DNA of 64,000 nucleotides. Origin: Streptomyces sindenensis (GTDB taxonomy: Bacteria; Actinomycetota; Actinomycetes; Streptomycetales; Streptomycetaceae). The position numbers were made by a program, and so were the translations under genes. The stretch covers positions 248,001 through 312,000 of the forward strand of contig NZ_BMSG01000003.1 of NCBI RefSeq assembly GCF_014649035.1, read 5' to 3'. Numbering within the stretch: the stretch's first letter is position 1; the number at the start of each line of letters is the position of its first letter. The notes under the pieces were generated by a model. It was given only the letters and a program-made list of their open reading frames with translations. It was not told the DNA's origin and searched no databases. Positions 17,618-25,578 of this stretch are shown here, piece by piece.

Positions 17618-18496
17618 ATGTACCACACCTGGATGCGCTTCTTCACCCCGAGCCCGCTCCACCACCGCCTGGGCCTCGTCTGCCTCGGCGTCGGCCTCCA
17701 GCACGGCGCGCTGCCCACCGTCGGACCCCGCACCCTCGACCACCACGTCGCCGTGATCGTCAACTCCGGCACCGGCTGGTTCAAGGGCCCCGACGGCCGC
17801 CGCACCCCCGTCACCGGCCCCAGCCTCATCTGGCTGACCCCCGGCACCCCCCACCACTACGGCGCCGACCCCGGCACCGGCTGGGACGAGAGCTTCGTCG
17901 ACTTCACCGGCCCCGCGACCACCACCTACACCGAACTCGGCTACATCGAACCCGACCGCCCCCTCGTCCCGCTCGCCGACACCGCCGCCCCGCGCACCGC
18001 CGTCACACGCATCGTGCGCGCCGCCCGCCGCGGCAACCCCCTCCTGGAGGCCGAGACCGGGGCCGCCGTCCACGAACTCCTCGTCTCCCTGCGCCGCGCC
18101 CGCGCCGACATCGGCCCCGACGGCGACCCGGTGCTCCAGGCGCTCGCCCGCGACGCCTACCAGCCGCTCACCGTCGCCCAGCACGCCTCCCGGCACGGCA
18201 TGACCCCCGCCGAACTGCGCACCGCCGTACGGCGCGGCGCGGGGTGCAGCCCCAAGGACTACCTGCTCGGCATCCGGCTCGGCCGGGCCAAGGAACTCCT
18301 CGCCGCCACCGACCTCCCGATCGCCGCCGTGGCCCGCCGCGTCGGCTACGACGACCCCGCCTACTTCTCCCGGCTCTTCGCCCGCCGGGTCGGCACCGCC
18401 CCCGTCCGCTTCCGCGAACAGCAGGGCCGCACCGTGCCCGGCGGCTGGAGCGACCAGGTGCCCGACCCCGACGACCCGCCGACGATCGGGCCGTGA
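17618..18496 (+). CDS. AraC-family transcriptional regulator
   Basis: A 292-residue regulator. Residues 1-140 form a cupin-like sugar-sensing domain (RTLDHHVAVIVNSGTGWFKG, LIWLTPGTPHHYGADPG). Residues 185-275 hold the two helix-turn-helix units of the AraC DNA-binding domain, with the signature LAATDLPIAAVARRVGYDDPAYFSRLFARRVGTAP. ATG 17618 follows GGGAGGGGAAGG. Divergence from the GH35 beta-galactosidase suggests it activates that gene in response to a galactoside. It is followed 25 bases later by a chorismate mutase gene, with no obvious functional link. Confidence 0.9.
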   Translation: MYHTWMRFFTPSPLHHRLGLVCLGVGLQHGALPTVGPRTLDHHVAVIVNSGTGWFKGPDGRRTPVTGPSLIWLTPGTPHHYGADPGTGWDESFVDFTGPATTTYTELGYIEPDRPLVPLADTAAPRTAVTRIVRAARRGNPLLEAETGAAVHELLVSLRRARADIGPDGDPVLQALARDAYQPLTVAQHASRHGMTPAELRTAVRRGAGCSPKDYLLGIRLGRAKELLAATDLPIAAVARRVGYDDPAYFSRLFARRVGTAPVRFREQQGRTVPGGWSDQVPDPDDPPTIGP

Positions 18497-18521
18497 GGAC
18501 CGCCGTCTAAGCTCGCTCACC

Positions 18522-18869
18522 ATGAGTACGAGCGAGATCGACGCGACCGTCCGGGCCGAGCTGAACCGGCTGCGCGAGAGCATCGACAACATCGACGCCG
18601 CCGTCGTCCACATGCTGGCCGAACGCTTCAAGGCCACCCAGCAGGTCGGCCGCCTCAAGGCCGACCACAAGCTGCCGCCCGCCGACCCCGCCCGCGAGAC
18701 CCGCCAGATCGCCCGGCTCAGGGAGCTGGCGCAGAGCGCCAACCTGGACCCGGCGTTCGCCGAGAAGCTGCTGAACTTCATCATCGCCGAGGTGATCCGC
18801 CACCACGAGCGCATCGCCGAGGAGGCGGAGAACGGCGAGGCGGAGAACGGCGGGGCGCGGAACGCCTGA
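18522..18869 (+). CDS. chorismate mutase, AroQ type
   Basis: A 115-residue all-helical monofunctional chorismate mutase, which converts chorismate to prephenate in Phe/Tyr synthesis. Family residues are visible: the N-terminal Arg in LNRLRESIDNIDAAVVHMLAERF, the Lys in VGRLKADHKLPPADPARE, and the C-terminal helix FIIAEVIRHHERIAEEA. The Ala/Glu/Asn tail (EENGEAENGG) is low complexity. It is the usual length for the single-domain actinobacterial form. Confidence 0.9.
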   Translation: MSTSEIDATVRAELNRLRESIDNIDAAVVHMLAERFKATQQVGRLKADHKLPPADPARETRQIARLRELAQSANLDPAFAEKLLNFIIAEVIRHHERIAEEAENGEAENGGARNA

Positions 18870-19113
18870 GCGGCTACCGGACCGGACCGTCCGCGGCGGG
18901 CGGAACCACGGGCCCGGGCCTCGGAACGACGGGTCCGGGCGCAGGCGCGAGCGTCCTGAGGGACGTCCCCGGTACTCGGTGTGCCGCGCCGAGGAGCTCG
19001 TAAGCGGCAGCAGCCCACGGGGGATCCACCCAGCACGATCACGCCGTCCGCCCGCGCGTCCGCCCAGGGAGAACCCACTGTGCCCGCCGTCCCCCGTACG
19101 GCAGCATGGGGCC

Positions 19114-21699
19114 ATGTCCGTACTGACGCGCGACGAAGCGCAGACCCGAGCCCAGACCCTCGACGTGGAGCGGTACACGATCGCCCTCGACCTCACCACC
19201 GGCGAGGAGACCTTCGACTCCGCCACCGCCATCCGGTTCACCGCCCGCACGGCCGGAGACACCTTCGTCGAGGTCCAGCCCGCCACCCTGCGCTCGATCA
19301 GTCTCGACGGACAGCCCCTGGACCCCGCCCTCCTCGACGGCAACCGCTACCCCCTCCCCGGGCTCACCGCCGGCCCCCACGAACTGCGCGTCGACGCCGC
19401 GATGCACTACTCCCGCACCGGCGAGGGCATGCACCGCTTCACCGACCCCACCGACGGCGAGACCTACCTCTACACCCAGCTGTTCATGGATGACATCCAT
19501 CGCGTCTTCGCCGCCTTCGACCAGCCCGACCTCAAGTCCGTCTTCGCCATCGACGTCACCGCCCCCGAAGGCTGGACCGTCCTCGGCAACGGCATCGCCG
19601 AGCACACCGGACAGGGGCGCTGGACCATCGCCCCCACCCCGCTCATCTCCACCTACCTCGTCGCGATCGCCGCCGGACCCTGGCACTCGATCACCACCGA
19701 GCACGCCGGACTGCCCTTCGGCATCCACTGCCGCCGCTCCCTCGCGCCGTACCTGAACGCCGACGCGGACGAGATCCTCGACATCACCCGCGCCTGCTAC
19801 GACCGCTACCACGAGAAGTTCGACGAGCCCTACCCGTTCGACTCCTACGACCAGGCATTCGTCCCCGAGTTCAACGCGGGCGCCATGGAGAACCCCGGAC
19901 TCGTCACCTTCCGCGACGAGTTCGTCTACCGCTCCGCCGTCACCGACACCGAGCGCCAGACCCGCGCCATGGTCATCGCCCACGAGATGGCCCACATGTG
20001 GTTCGGCGACCTCGTCACCCTCACCTGGTGGGACGACATCTGGCTGAACGAGTCCTTCGCCGAGTACATGGGCTACCAGACCCTCACCGAAGCCACCCTT
20101 CCCCGAGCCCTCCACTCCGCCCGAGCGGGAGAGTCCCCCTTCCCCGACACCTGGGTCGACTTCGGCGTCGCCCGCAAGGGCTGGGGCTACGACGCCGACC
20201 AGCGCCCCTCCACCCACCCCGTCGCCCCCGACCCCGACGCCGTCCCCGACACCGCGTCCGCCCTCCTCAACTTCGACGGCATCAGCTATGCCAAGGGCGC
20301 CTCCGCCCTGCGCCAACTCGTCGCCTGGCTCGGCGAGAAGGACTTCCTGGCCGGCATCAACACCCACTTCGCCCGCCACAAGTTCGCCAACGCCACCCTC
20401 GCCGACTTCATCGACAACCTGGCCTCCGCCACCGACCGCGACGTCCACGCCTGGGCCGAGCAGTGGCTGCGCACCACCGGCATCGACACCCTCACCGCCG
20501 AGGTCGGCACCCCCGCCCCCGAACCGGACGGCCCCCCGGCGAACGGCAACGGCCAGTCCTGGGCCCTCACCGTCACCCGCGACGGCTCCCGCCCCCACCG
20601 CATCGCCGTCGGCGCCTACGACCACGCCCTGGGCACCCAGGCAGGCCCCGGCCGCCTCGCGCTGCGCGACCGCTTCGAGATCGACGTACCCGGCGACGGG
20701 ACACCCACGATCCGCCCCGGCCGCCGCCCCGCCCTCGTCGTCCTCAACGACGGCGACCTCACCTACGCCAAGATCCGCCTGGACACCGCCTCCTGGGACA
20801 CCGTCCTGGCCGGCCTCTCCGGCCTCCCCGACGCCCTCACCCGGGCCGTCCTGTGGAACACCGCCCGCGACATGGTCCGCGACGGCGACCTCGCCCCCGC
20901 CACCTACCTCGCGACCGCCCGCACCCATCTCCCGTACGAGACCGACCTCGCCCTCGTCCAGGGCGTCCTGTCCTTCGCCGCCGGCCAGGTCGTCGACCGC
21001 TACACCGTCCCCGAGGACCTGCCCGCCGCCCGCGCCACCCTCACCGACCTCTGCCGCGACCTCATCCGCCGCACCGAGGACGGATCGCAGCCGGGCCTCC
21101 GCCTCATCGCCGTACGCCACTTCATCGACGCCGCCACCCAGCCCGACACCCTCCGCAGCTGGCTCGACGAAGGCACCGTCCACGGCGGACCCGAGCTCGA
21201 CCCCGAACTGCGCTGGCGCATCCTCACCCGGCTCGCCGTCCTCGGCGCCACCGACGAGGCCGCCATCGCCACCGAACTGGCCGCGGACCCCAGCGCCACC
21301 GGCCGCGAAGGCGCCGCCCGCTGCCGCGCCGCCCTGCCCACCCCCGAGGCCAAGGCCGCTGCCTGGAACGCCCTGTTCACCGACGACACCCTGTCCAACT
21401 ACCTCTTCACCGCCACCGCCCAGGGCTTCTGGCAGCCCGGCCAGGAAGAGGTGACCGGCGACTACGTGTCCCGCTTCTACCCGGACGCCATCGCGCTCGC
21501 CGCCCGCCGGGGCCCCGCCATCGCCGAGGCCGCCGGACGCTACGCCTTCCCGGTGTACGCCGCCGACCCCGAGAGCCTCGGCACCGGCCTCCGCGCCCTG
21601 GAGGACCCCGCCCTCACCCCGGCCCTGCGCCGCAAGCTCGTCGACCAGCTCGACGACCTCCGCCGCGCCCTCGCCGTACGGACGTCGGCCACCGGCTGA
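19114..21699 (+). CDS. pepN: aminopeptidase N (M1 family zinc metallopeptidase)
   Basis: An 861-residue M1 aminopeptidase. The exopeptidase motif GAMEN is at residues 256-260, and the zinc site HEMAHMWFGD at 290-299 has its third ligand Glu313 in LNESFAEYMG. A long C-terminal ERAP1-like helical domain follows. The start MSVLTRDEAQTRA at 19114 is the usual one for actinobacterial PepN. There is no signal peptide, so it is cytosolic and trims N-terminal residues from peptides. The 244 bases upstream hold no other recognisable gene. Its 3' end converges on an ArsR gene across a small MITE. Confidence 0.95.
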   Translation: MSVLTRDEAQTRAQTLDVERYTIALDLTTGEETFDSATAIRFTARTAGDTFVEVQPATLRSISLDGQPLDPALLDGNRYPLPGLTAGPHELRVDAAMHYSRTGEGMHRFTDPTDGETYLYTQLFMDDIHRVFAAFDQPDLKSVFAIDVTAPEGWTVLGNGIAEHTGQGRWTIAPTPLISTYLVAIAAGPWHSITTEHAGLPFGIHCRRSLAPYLNADADEILDITRACYDRYHEKFDEPYPFDSYDQAFVPEFNAGAMENPGLVTFRDEFVYRSAVTDTERQTRAMVIAHEMAHMWFGDLVTLTWWDDIWLNESFAEYMGYQTLTEATLPRALHSARAGESPFPDTWVDFGVARKGWGYDADQRPSTHPVAPDPDAVPDTASALLNFDGISYAKGASALRQLVAWLGEKDFLAGINTHFARHKFANATLADFIDNLASATDRDVHAWAEQWLRTTGIDTLTAEVGTPAPEPDGPPANGNGQSWALTVTRDGSRPHRIAVGAYDHALGTQAGPGRLALRDRFEIDVPGDGTPTIRPGRRPALVVLNDGDLTYAKIRLDTASWDTVLAGLSGLPDALTRAVLWNTARDMVRDGDLAPATYLATARTHLPYETDLALVQGVLSFAAGQVVDRYTVPEDLPAARATLTDLCRDLIRRTEDGSQPGLRLIAVRHFIDAATQPDTLRSWLDEGTVHGGPELDPELRWRILTRLAVLGATDEAAIATELAADPSATGREGAARCRAALPTPEAKAAAWNALFTDDTLSNYLFTATAQGFWQPGQEEVTGDYVSRFYPDAIALAARRGPAIAEAAGRYAFPVYAADPESLGTGLRALEDPALTPALRRKLVDQLDDLRRALAVRTSATG

Positions 21700-21703
21700 C
21701 CGC

Positions 21704-21778
21704 TAGGTCCTGTCGTCAAACTGCCGTCTGCCGCGCGGCCGCCCTCCGGGCGACGACGGCATTTGACGACAGGACTAG
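21704..21778. mobile_element. MITE-like element with TAG target duplication
   Basis: A 69-bp sequence (21707-21775) has terminal inverted repeats beginning GTCCTGTCGTCAAA and continuing TGCCGTC (21 matched bases with one extra C on the left). It is flanked on both sides by TAG (CTAG if the end base is shared). This fits a miniature, non-coding derivative of an IS5-group element targeting CTAG. It also makes a strong hairpin between convergent pepN and arsR. The last base of the element is part of the arsR stop codon. Confidence 0.75.
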
Positions 21779-22146
21779 CGGGTATCCGCACGGCCCGGAC
21801 GACCATCGTCCGGGCCGTCGTTCCCCGACCGCAGATCGGCGAGCAGCTCCGCCTGGCCCGACAGCACCCCGGTCAGGATCGTCCGCGCCACCCGCAGCAG
21901 CTCCGCCACCCCCGGGTCGGCCAGCGAGTAATGGACCGCCGAGCCCTCCCGCCGGGCCGTCACCAGACCCGCGCGGCGCAGCACGGCCAACTGCTGCGAG
22001 AGGTGGGCGGCCTCGACCCCCACCTCGCTCAGCATCTCCGACACCGCGTGCTCGCGTTCACTGAGCAGTTCCAGCACCCTGATCCGCACCGGGTGCCCCA
22101 GCGTCTTGAAGAACTCCGCCTTCAAGCGGTACAGCGGCGTACTCAC
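21775..22146 (-). CDS. ArsR-family regulator (paralogue of 24889-25230)
   Basis: A 123-residue winged-helix ArsR-family protein: PLYRLKAEFFKTLGHPVRIRVLELLSE, then the recognition region VEAAHLSQQLAVLRRAGLVTARREGSAVHYSL. I see none of the typical metal-binding cysteines. GTG 22146 was chosen by comparison with the paralogue upstream of sulP, whose start aligns at the same place; GTG 22188 is possible. The last residues are variable and the stop codon overlaps the edge of the MITE, so the tail was probably altered by the insertion. The target is unknown. Confidence 0.85.
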   Translation of the reverse strand: MSTPLYRLKAEFFKTLGHPVRIRVLELLSEREHAVSEMLSEVGVEAAHLSQQLAVLRRAGLVTARREGSAVHYSLADPGVAELLRVARTILTGVLSGQAELLADLRSGNDGPDDGRPGRADTR

Positions 22147-22211
22147 CGGCGGCGCCCCGTTCCGCACGGCGGAAACCCGCCGCACCACACCTGACCAGAA
22201 CTCTTCTCCAT

Positions 22212-22250
22212 GGGTTCATCCTCGCGCCTTCGCACCACGAGGATGAACCC
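22212..22250 (-). terminator. terminator after the PhnA-like gene
   Basis: GGGTTCATCCTCG (22212-22224) and CGAGGATGAACCC (22238-22250) form a perfect 13-bp stem with a 13-base loop. It lies 18 bases downstream of the leftward PhnA-like gene. Confidence 0.7.
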
Positions 22251-22268
22251 GGGGACCGGCCGGCCGGG

Positions 22269-22490
22269 TCAGGCCTTCTTCAGGAACTCGGTCCTCAGCA
22301 CGAGCCCCTTGACCTTCTTCGTGTTGCACTCGATCTCACCGGCGCGCCCGGTGAGCCGGATGTTCTTCACCAGCGTGCCGCGCTTGAGCGTCTCCGACGT
22401 GCCCTTCACCTTCAAGTCCTTGACCGTGGTCACGGAGTCACCGTCCGCCAGCACGGTCCCGTTGCTGTCCTTCACGACGATGTCGCTCAT
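22269..22490 (-). CDS. PhnA (YjdM)-type small protein
   Basis: A 73-residue protein corresponding to the C-terminal domain of the PhnA/YjdM family: VVKDSNGTVLADGDSVTTVKDLKVKGTSETLKRGT, then NTKKVKGLVLRTEFLKKA. It lacks the N-terminal zinc-ribbon domain of the longer forms. AGGAAAG precedes ATG 22490; in-frame upstream starts add only a low-complexity Gly/Glu stretch. Despite the name, a role in phosphonate use is not established for this family. Confidence 0.85.
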   Translation of the reverse strand: MSDIVVKDSNGTVLADGDSVTTVKDLKVKGTSETLKRGTLVKNIRLTGRAGEIECNTKKVKGLVLRTEFLKKA

Positions 22491-22583
22491 GGCGCTTTCC
22501 TGCCCTTCTCCACCCGGTACAGCTCTTGCACCGGACATCTCCTCACCACCACCGGACATCTCCCGACCGTCACCGGGCAGCTC

Positions 22584-23036
22584 TCAACGATCACGGGACC
22601 GGCGGTTCTGCCGCAGCGGGAGCGTGATCCATATGCTCTTGCCGCCCTCGTCGACATCGCCCCGCACCACCGCGCTGCCGCCCAGACCATGGGTCAGTTC
22701 CATCACGGTCGCCAGCCCCCGGCCCGGCGCTGTGCCGGCGGACGCGAACAGCGCCGGGCGGTACGGATGGCGGTCGTGCACACCGAAGGCGAACGTGCCG
22801 GGGCCGCCCGCGAACACCACCGTCACATTCGGCGAGAGCTCCGCCGCGTGCCGCACACTGTTGGCCACCAGCTCACTGACGATCAGCAGCGCCGGATCCC
22901 GGCACGGATCCTGCGCCGCCACGCCCCACTCCGCCAGCACCTGCTCGGCGGTCTCCCGGGCGATCCGCACGGCCGAACCCAAGGTGGGCAGCGTCAGCAC
23001 ATGCCGGTACGGCAAGGTGTCCGGAGGCGAGATCAT
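22584..23036 (-). CDS. RsbW-like histidine-kinase-type ATPase (anti-sigma factor family)
   Basis: A 150-residue GHKL ATPase domain protein of the type common in Streptomyces. The N box SELVANSVRHA and a G box around APGRGLATVMELTHGLGGSA are visible. RsbW-like proteins bind sigma factors and phosphorylate STAS-domain antagonists. Its ATG overlaps the stop of the sulP gene by 4 bases, so it is translated together with a transporter that itself ends in a STAS domain. That makes the transporter's STAS domain a plausible partner. No sigma factor gene is adjacent. Confidence 0.87.
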   Translation of the reverse strand: MISPPDTLPYRHVLTLPTLGSAVRIARETAEQVLAEWGVAAQDPCRDPALLIVSELVANSVRHAAELSPNVTVVFAGGPGTFAFGVHDRHPYRPALFASAGTAPGRGLATVMELTHGLGGSAVVRGDVDEGGKSIWITLPLRQNRRSRDR

Positions 23037-24892
23037 CGGGCCGCCTCCTCGGCCGGAGCCGCCACCGGCACGTCCCGGCCGCCCCGCCCCGGCCCCGCCC
23101 CGGCCGCCACCGCCCCGCCGCCCCGCGCCGCACCGGCCACCGCCAGCCGCTCCCGGGCCGCGCCGAACGCCTCGGACGCCGTGGCGTACTCACGCCCCTC
23201 CCGCCGCAGCAGCTCCAGCGCCCCCACCGACTCCAGCGCCCGCCGCTGACCCGGCCGGATCCCGGAGGCCAGCACCACGATGCCCCGCCCGTTCAGCCGG
23301 TGCACGGTGTCCTTCAGCGCCAGCGCACCGGTGGCGTCCACCGTGGTCACCCGGCACATGCGCAGGATCACCACCCGCACGCCGGAGATCTCACCCAGCC
23401 GAAGCAGCGAACGGTGCGCCCCGGCGAAGAACAACGGCCCCTCCACCCGGTACGCCACCACCTGCCCGGCCCTCCCGGCAAGCTCGCCGCCGCCGTCGGC
23501 GCCCCCGCCACCCTCGTACGCCTCCGAGCCCGGCAGCTCCGGCCCCCCGTCGCCGTACGCCTCCGAGCCCCGCAGCTCCGGCACCCCGTCGCCGTACGGA
23601 TCCACCCGGTCCACCCGCGCCTCCGCCGCGACCGCGCGCAGGGCCAGCAGCCCGGCCACCGCCAGCCCGATCACGACCGCCAGCACCAGATCCAGCACCA
23701 GCGTCGCCACCGCCGTCAGCACCAGCACCACCGCGTCCGACCGCGTCGCCCGCGCCATCGCCCGCAACGCCCCCACCTCGACCATCCGCACCGCCGTGGC
23801 CAGCAGCACCCCGGCCAGCGCGGCGAGCGGAATCCGCGACACCAGCGGAGCCGCCGCGAACACGATCACCGCCAGCACCGCGGCATGCGTCAGCGCCGCC
23901 AGCCGCGAACCCGCGCCCGTACGGACATTGACCGCCGTCCGCGCGATCGCCGCCGTCGCGGGCACCCCGCCGAACAGCGGCGCGGCCAGATTCGCGATGC
24001 CCTGCCCGAACAGCTCCCGGTCCGGATCATGCTTCTGGCCCGCCGCCATCCCGTCCGCCACCGTCGCCGACAACAGCGACTCCAACGCCGCCAGCGCCGC
24101 CACCGCGACCGCCGGAGCCAGCAGCGAACCCACCGCCGACACATCCAGGAACCCCAGCGAAGGAGCCGGCAGACCCGCGGGCAGCGCACCGATCGGCGTC
24201 GCCCCTTCCAGCCGGAACAACTGCGCCGCCAGCGTCGCCGCGACCACCGCCACCACCGAGAACGGCACACCGGGAAACAGCCGCGCTCCCGCCAGCATCA
24301 GCCCCGCCACCCCGACGGTGATCGCGAGCGCGGTCCAGTTCGGGCCGCCCACGAACTCCCCGACCGCCCGCCACGCCACCACCAGCACCTTGTCGCCCTC
24401 CGGGGCGGCCACCCCCAGGGCGTTCGGAACCTGCTGGAGAGCGATCACACACGCGATCCCGAACGTGAACCCCTCGACCACCGGCGCCGGCACGTACCGC
24501 ATCGACCGGCCCGCCCGCAGCAGCGCCAGCACGATCAGCAGGCCCCCCGCCATCAGCCCGACCGTCAGCACCCCGCCCGGACCGTACTCCGCGACGATCG
24601 GCACCAGGACCACCGTCATCGCCCCGGTCGGGCCCGACACCTGGAGGTTCGACCCGCCGAACACCGCGGCCAGCGCCCCCGCCACCACCGCCGTCGCGAG
24701 CCCCGCCTCCGCGCCCAGCCCCGACGCCACCCCGAAACCGAGCGCGAGCGGCAACGCCACGATCGCCACCGTCAGGCCGGCGAGCAGATCACGGCGCGGA
24801 GCACGGGCCATGGCCGCGAAGTCCGCCCGCACGGGCAGCAGCGCCCGCACCCGCCCCCAACCGCGGGCCGCCACCACCGGGAACCCGCTCAC
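23033..24892 (-). CDS. SulP-family anion transporter with C-terminal STAS domain
   Basis: A 619-residue SLC26/SulP protein. Residues 30-420 hold about ten to twelve membrane segments, including the family signature LLAGLTVAIVALPLALGFGVASG and GSNLQVSGPTGAM. The cytosolic C-terminal part (about 490-590) is a STAS domain (GVRVVILRMCRVTTVDATGALALKD). Substrates in the family are sulfate, bicarbonate or dicarboxylates; which applies here cannot be read from sequence. A Glu/Gly/Tyr-rich linker with a near-exact ELxGSEAYGDG-type repeat joins the two parts. It overlaps the upstream arsR and downstream ATPase gene by 4 bases each. Confidence 0.9.
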   Translation of the reverse strand: MSGFPVVAARGWGRVRALLPVRADFAAMARAPRRDLLAGLTVAIVALPLALGFGVASGLGAEAGLATAVVAGALAAVFGGSNLQVSGPTGAMTVVLVPIVAEYGPGGVLTVGLMAGGLLIVLALLRAGRSMRYVPAPVVEGFTFGIACVIALQQVPNALGVAAPEGDKVLVVAWRAVGEFVGGPNWTALAITVGVAGLMLAGARLFPGVPFSVVAVVAATLAAQLFRLEGATPIGALPAGLPAPSLGFLDVSAVGSLLAPAVAVAALAALESLLSATVADGMAAGQKHDPDRELFGQGIANLAAPLFGGVPATAAIARTAVNVRTGAGSRLAALTHAAVLAVIVFAAAPLVSRIPLAALAGVLLATAVRMVEVGALRAMARATRSDAVVLVLTAVATLVLDLVLAVVIGLAVAGLLALRAVAAEARVDRVDPYGDGVPELRGSEAYGDGGPELPGSEAYEGGGGADGGGELAGRAGQVVAYRVEGPLFFAGAHRSLLRLGEISGVRVVILRMCRVTTVDATGALALKDTVHRLNGRGIVVLASGIRPGQRRALESVGALELLRREGREYATASEAFGAARERLAVAGAARGGGAVAAGAGPGRGGRDVPVAAPAEEAAR

Positions 24893-25230
24893 GGCGCGGT
24901 CACCTCGGCCTCCCGCAGCTCGGCCAGCAGCCCGTCCCGGTCGGACAGCATCTCCGTCAGGATCCGCCGCGCGGCCCGCATCAGCTCGGTGACATCACCG
25001 CCCGCCGGCTCGTACACCACCGTCGAACCCTCCCGGGTCGCGGTGACGATGCCGGACCGGCGCAACACCGCCAGCTGCTGCGAGAGCGCGGAAGGCTCCA
25101 CCTCGATCGCGGCCAGCAGATCCCGTACCGGCAACGGCCCCGCCTGGAGCAGCTCCAGGACCCGGATACGCACCGGATGCCCGAGCATCCGGAAGAACTC
25201 GGCCTTGGCCTGGTACAGGGGGACCGGCAC
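24889..25230 (-). CDS. ArsR-family regulator of the sulP operon
   Basis: A 113-residue winged-helix regulator: PLYQAKAEFFRMLGHPVRIRVLELLQAG, then EPSALSQQLAVLRRSGIVTATREGSTVVYEP. It is clearly paralogous to the ArsR gene at 21775-22146. GTG 25230 is preceded by GAGGAGAGG. It is the first gene of arsR-sulP-ATPase and overlaps sulP by 4 bases. The perfect inverted repeat at 25330-25357 upstream is its likely operator, implying self-regulation and control of the transporter. No metal-binding cysteines are seen, so the signal may be redox or an anion rather than a metal. Confidence 0.87.
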   Translation of the reverse strand: MPVPLYQAKAEFFRMLGHPVRIRVLELLQAGPLPVRDLLAAIEVEPSALSQQLAVLRRSGIVTATREGSTVVYEPAGGDVTELMRAARRILTEMLSDRDGLLAELREAEVTAP

Positions 25231-25329
25231 GGCGGAACCTCTCCTCGGCAGAACGCCACCGCCCCGGGCGGAAGAGCCGCGCGGGGGCCGCGATCCGCGC
25301 ACGACGGCGGAACGGCCCCCACAGCATGT

Positions 25330-25357
25330 AGTGAATTGCAGAATTTCGCAATTCACT
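25330..25357. promoter_or_regulatory. inverted-repeat operator upstream of arsR-sulP
   Basis: AGTGAATTGC (25330-25339) and GCAATTCACT (25348-25357) are a perfect 10-bp inverted repeat with an 8-base spacer. The block is far richer in AT than its surroundings, as expected of a promoter/operator. It lies about 100 bases before the arsR start. The remaining gap up to the desA-like gene (25358-25578) shows no DmdR-type iron box and no other feature I can name. Confidence 0.7.
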
Positions 25358-25578
25358 CATTGAGCAACACGGATCATGCGAGGCCACCCCGCCGCACCCC
25401 ACCCGCACACCCATCCAGCGCCCGCACACCCATACCACCCCGGCCCCCACCGGCCCGGCCGCACCGACCGCCAGTACCCCTTTCGAGTTCAGATCGTTGA
25501 CCTCTTCGGCCGCGCCACCCCAAACCAGGGACAAGCTGGCAAGTCCACCCCCGCGCACCCCGAAGGACCACCCCACCC

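Noticed and set aside
18522..18869. Chorismate mutase as part of a secondary-metabolite cluster with the AraC gene
   Set aside because: No other aromatic or biosynthetic genes nearby; it is a standard single-domain housekeeping enzyme.
22500..22583. Short repeated ACCGGACATCTCC-type units between the PhnA-like and ATPase genes
   Set aside because: Only two imperfect copies; no spacer regularity, so neither CRISPR nor a clear operator.
25358..25578. Searched for a DmdR/IdeR iron box before the desA-like gene
   Set aside because: No sequence close to TTAGGTTAGGCTCACCTAA is present. The TTTAGGCT at 31339-31346 before pyk is better explained as a -10 element.
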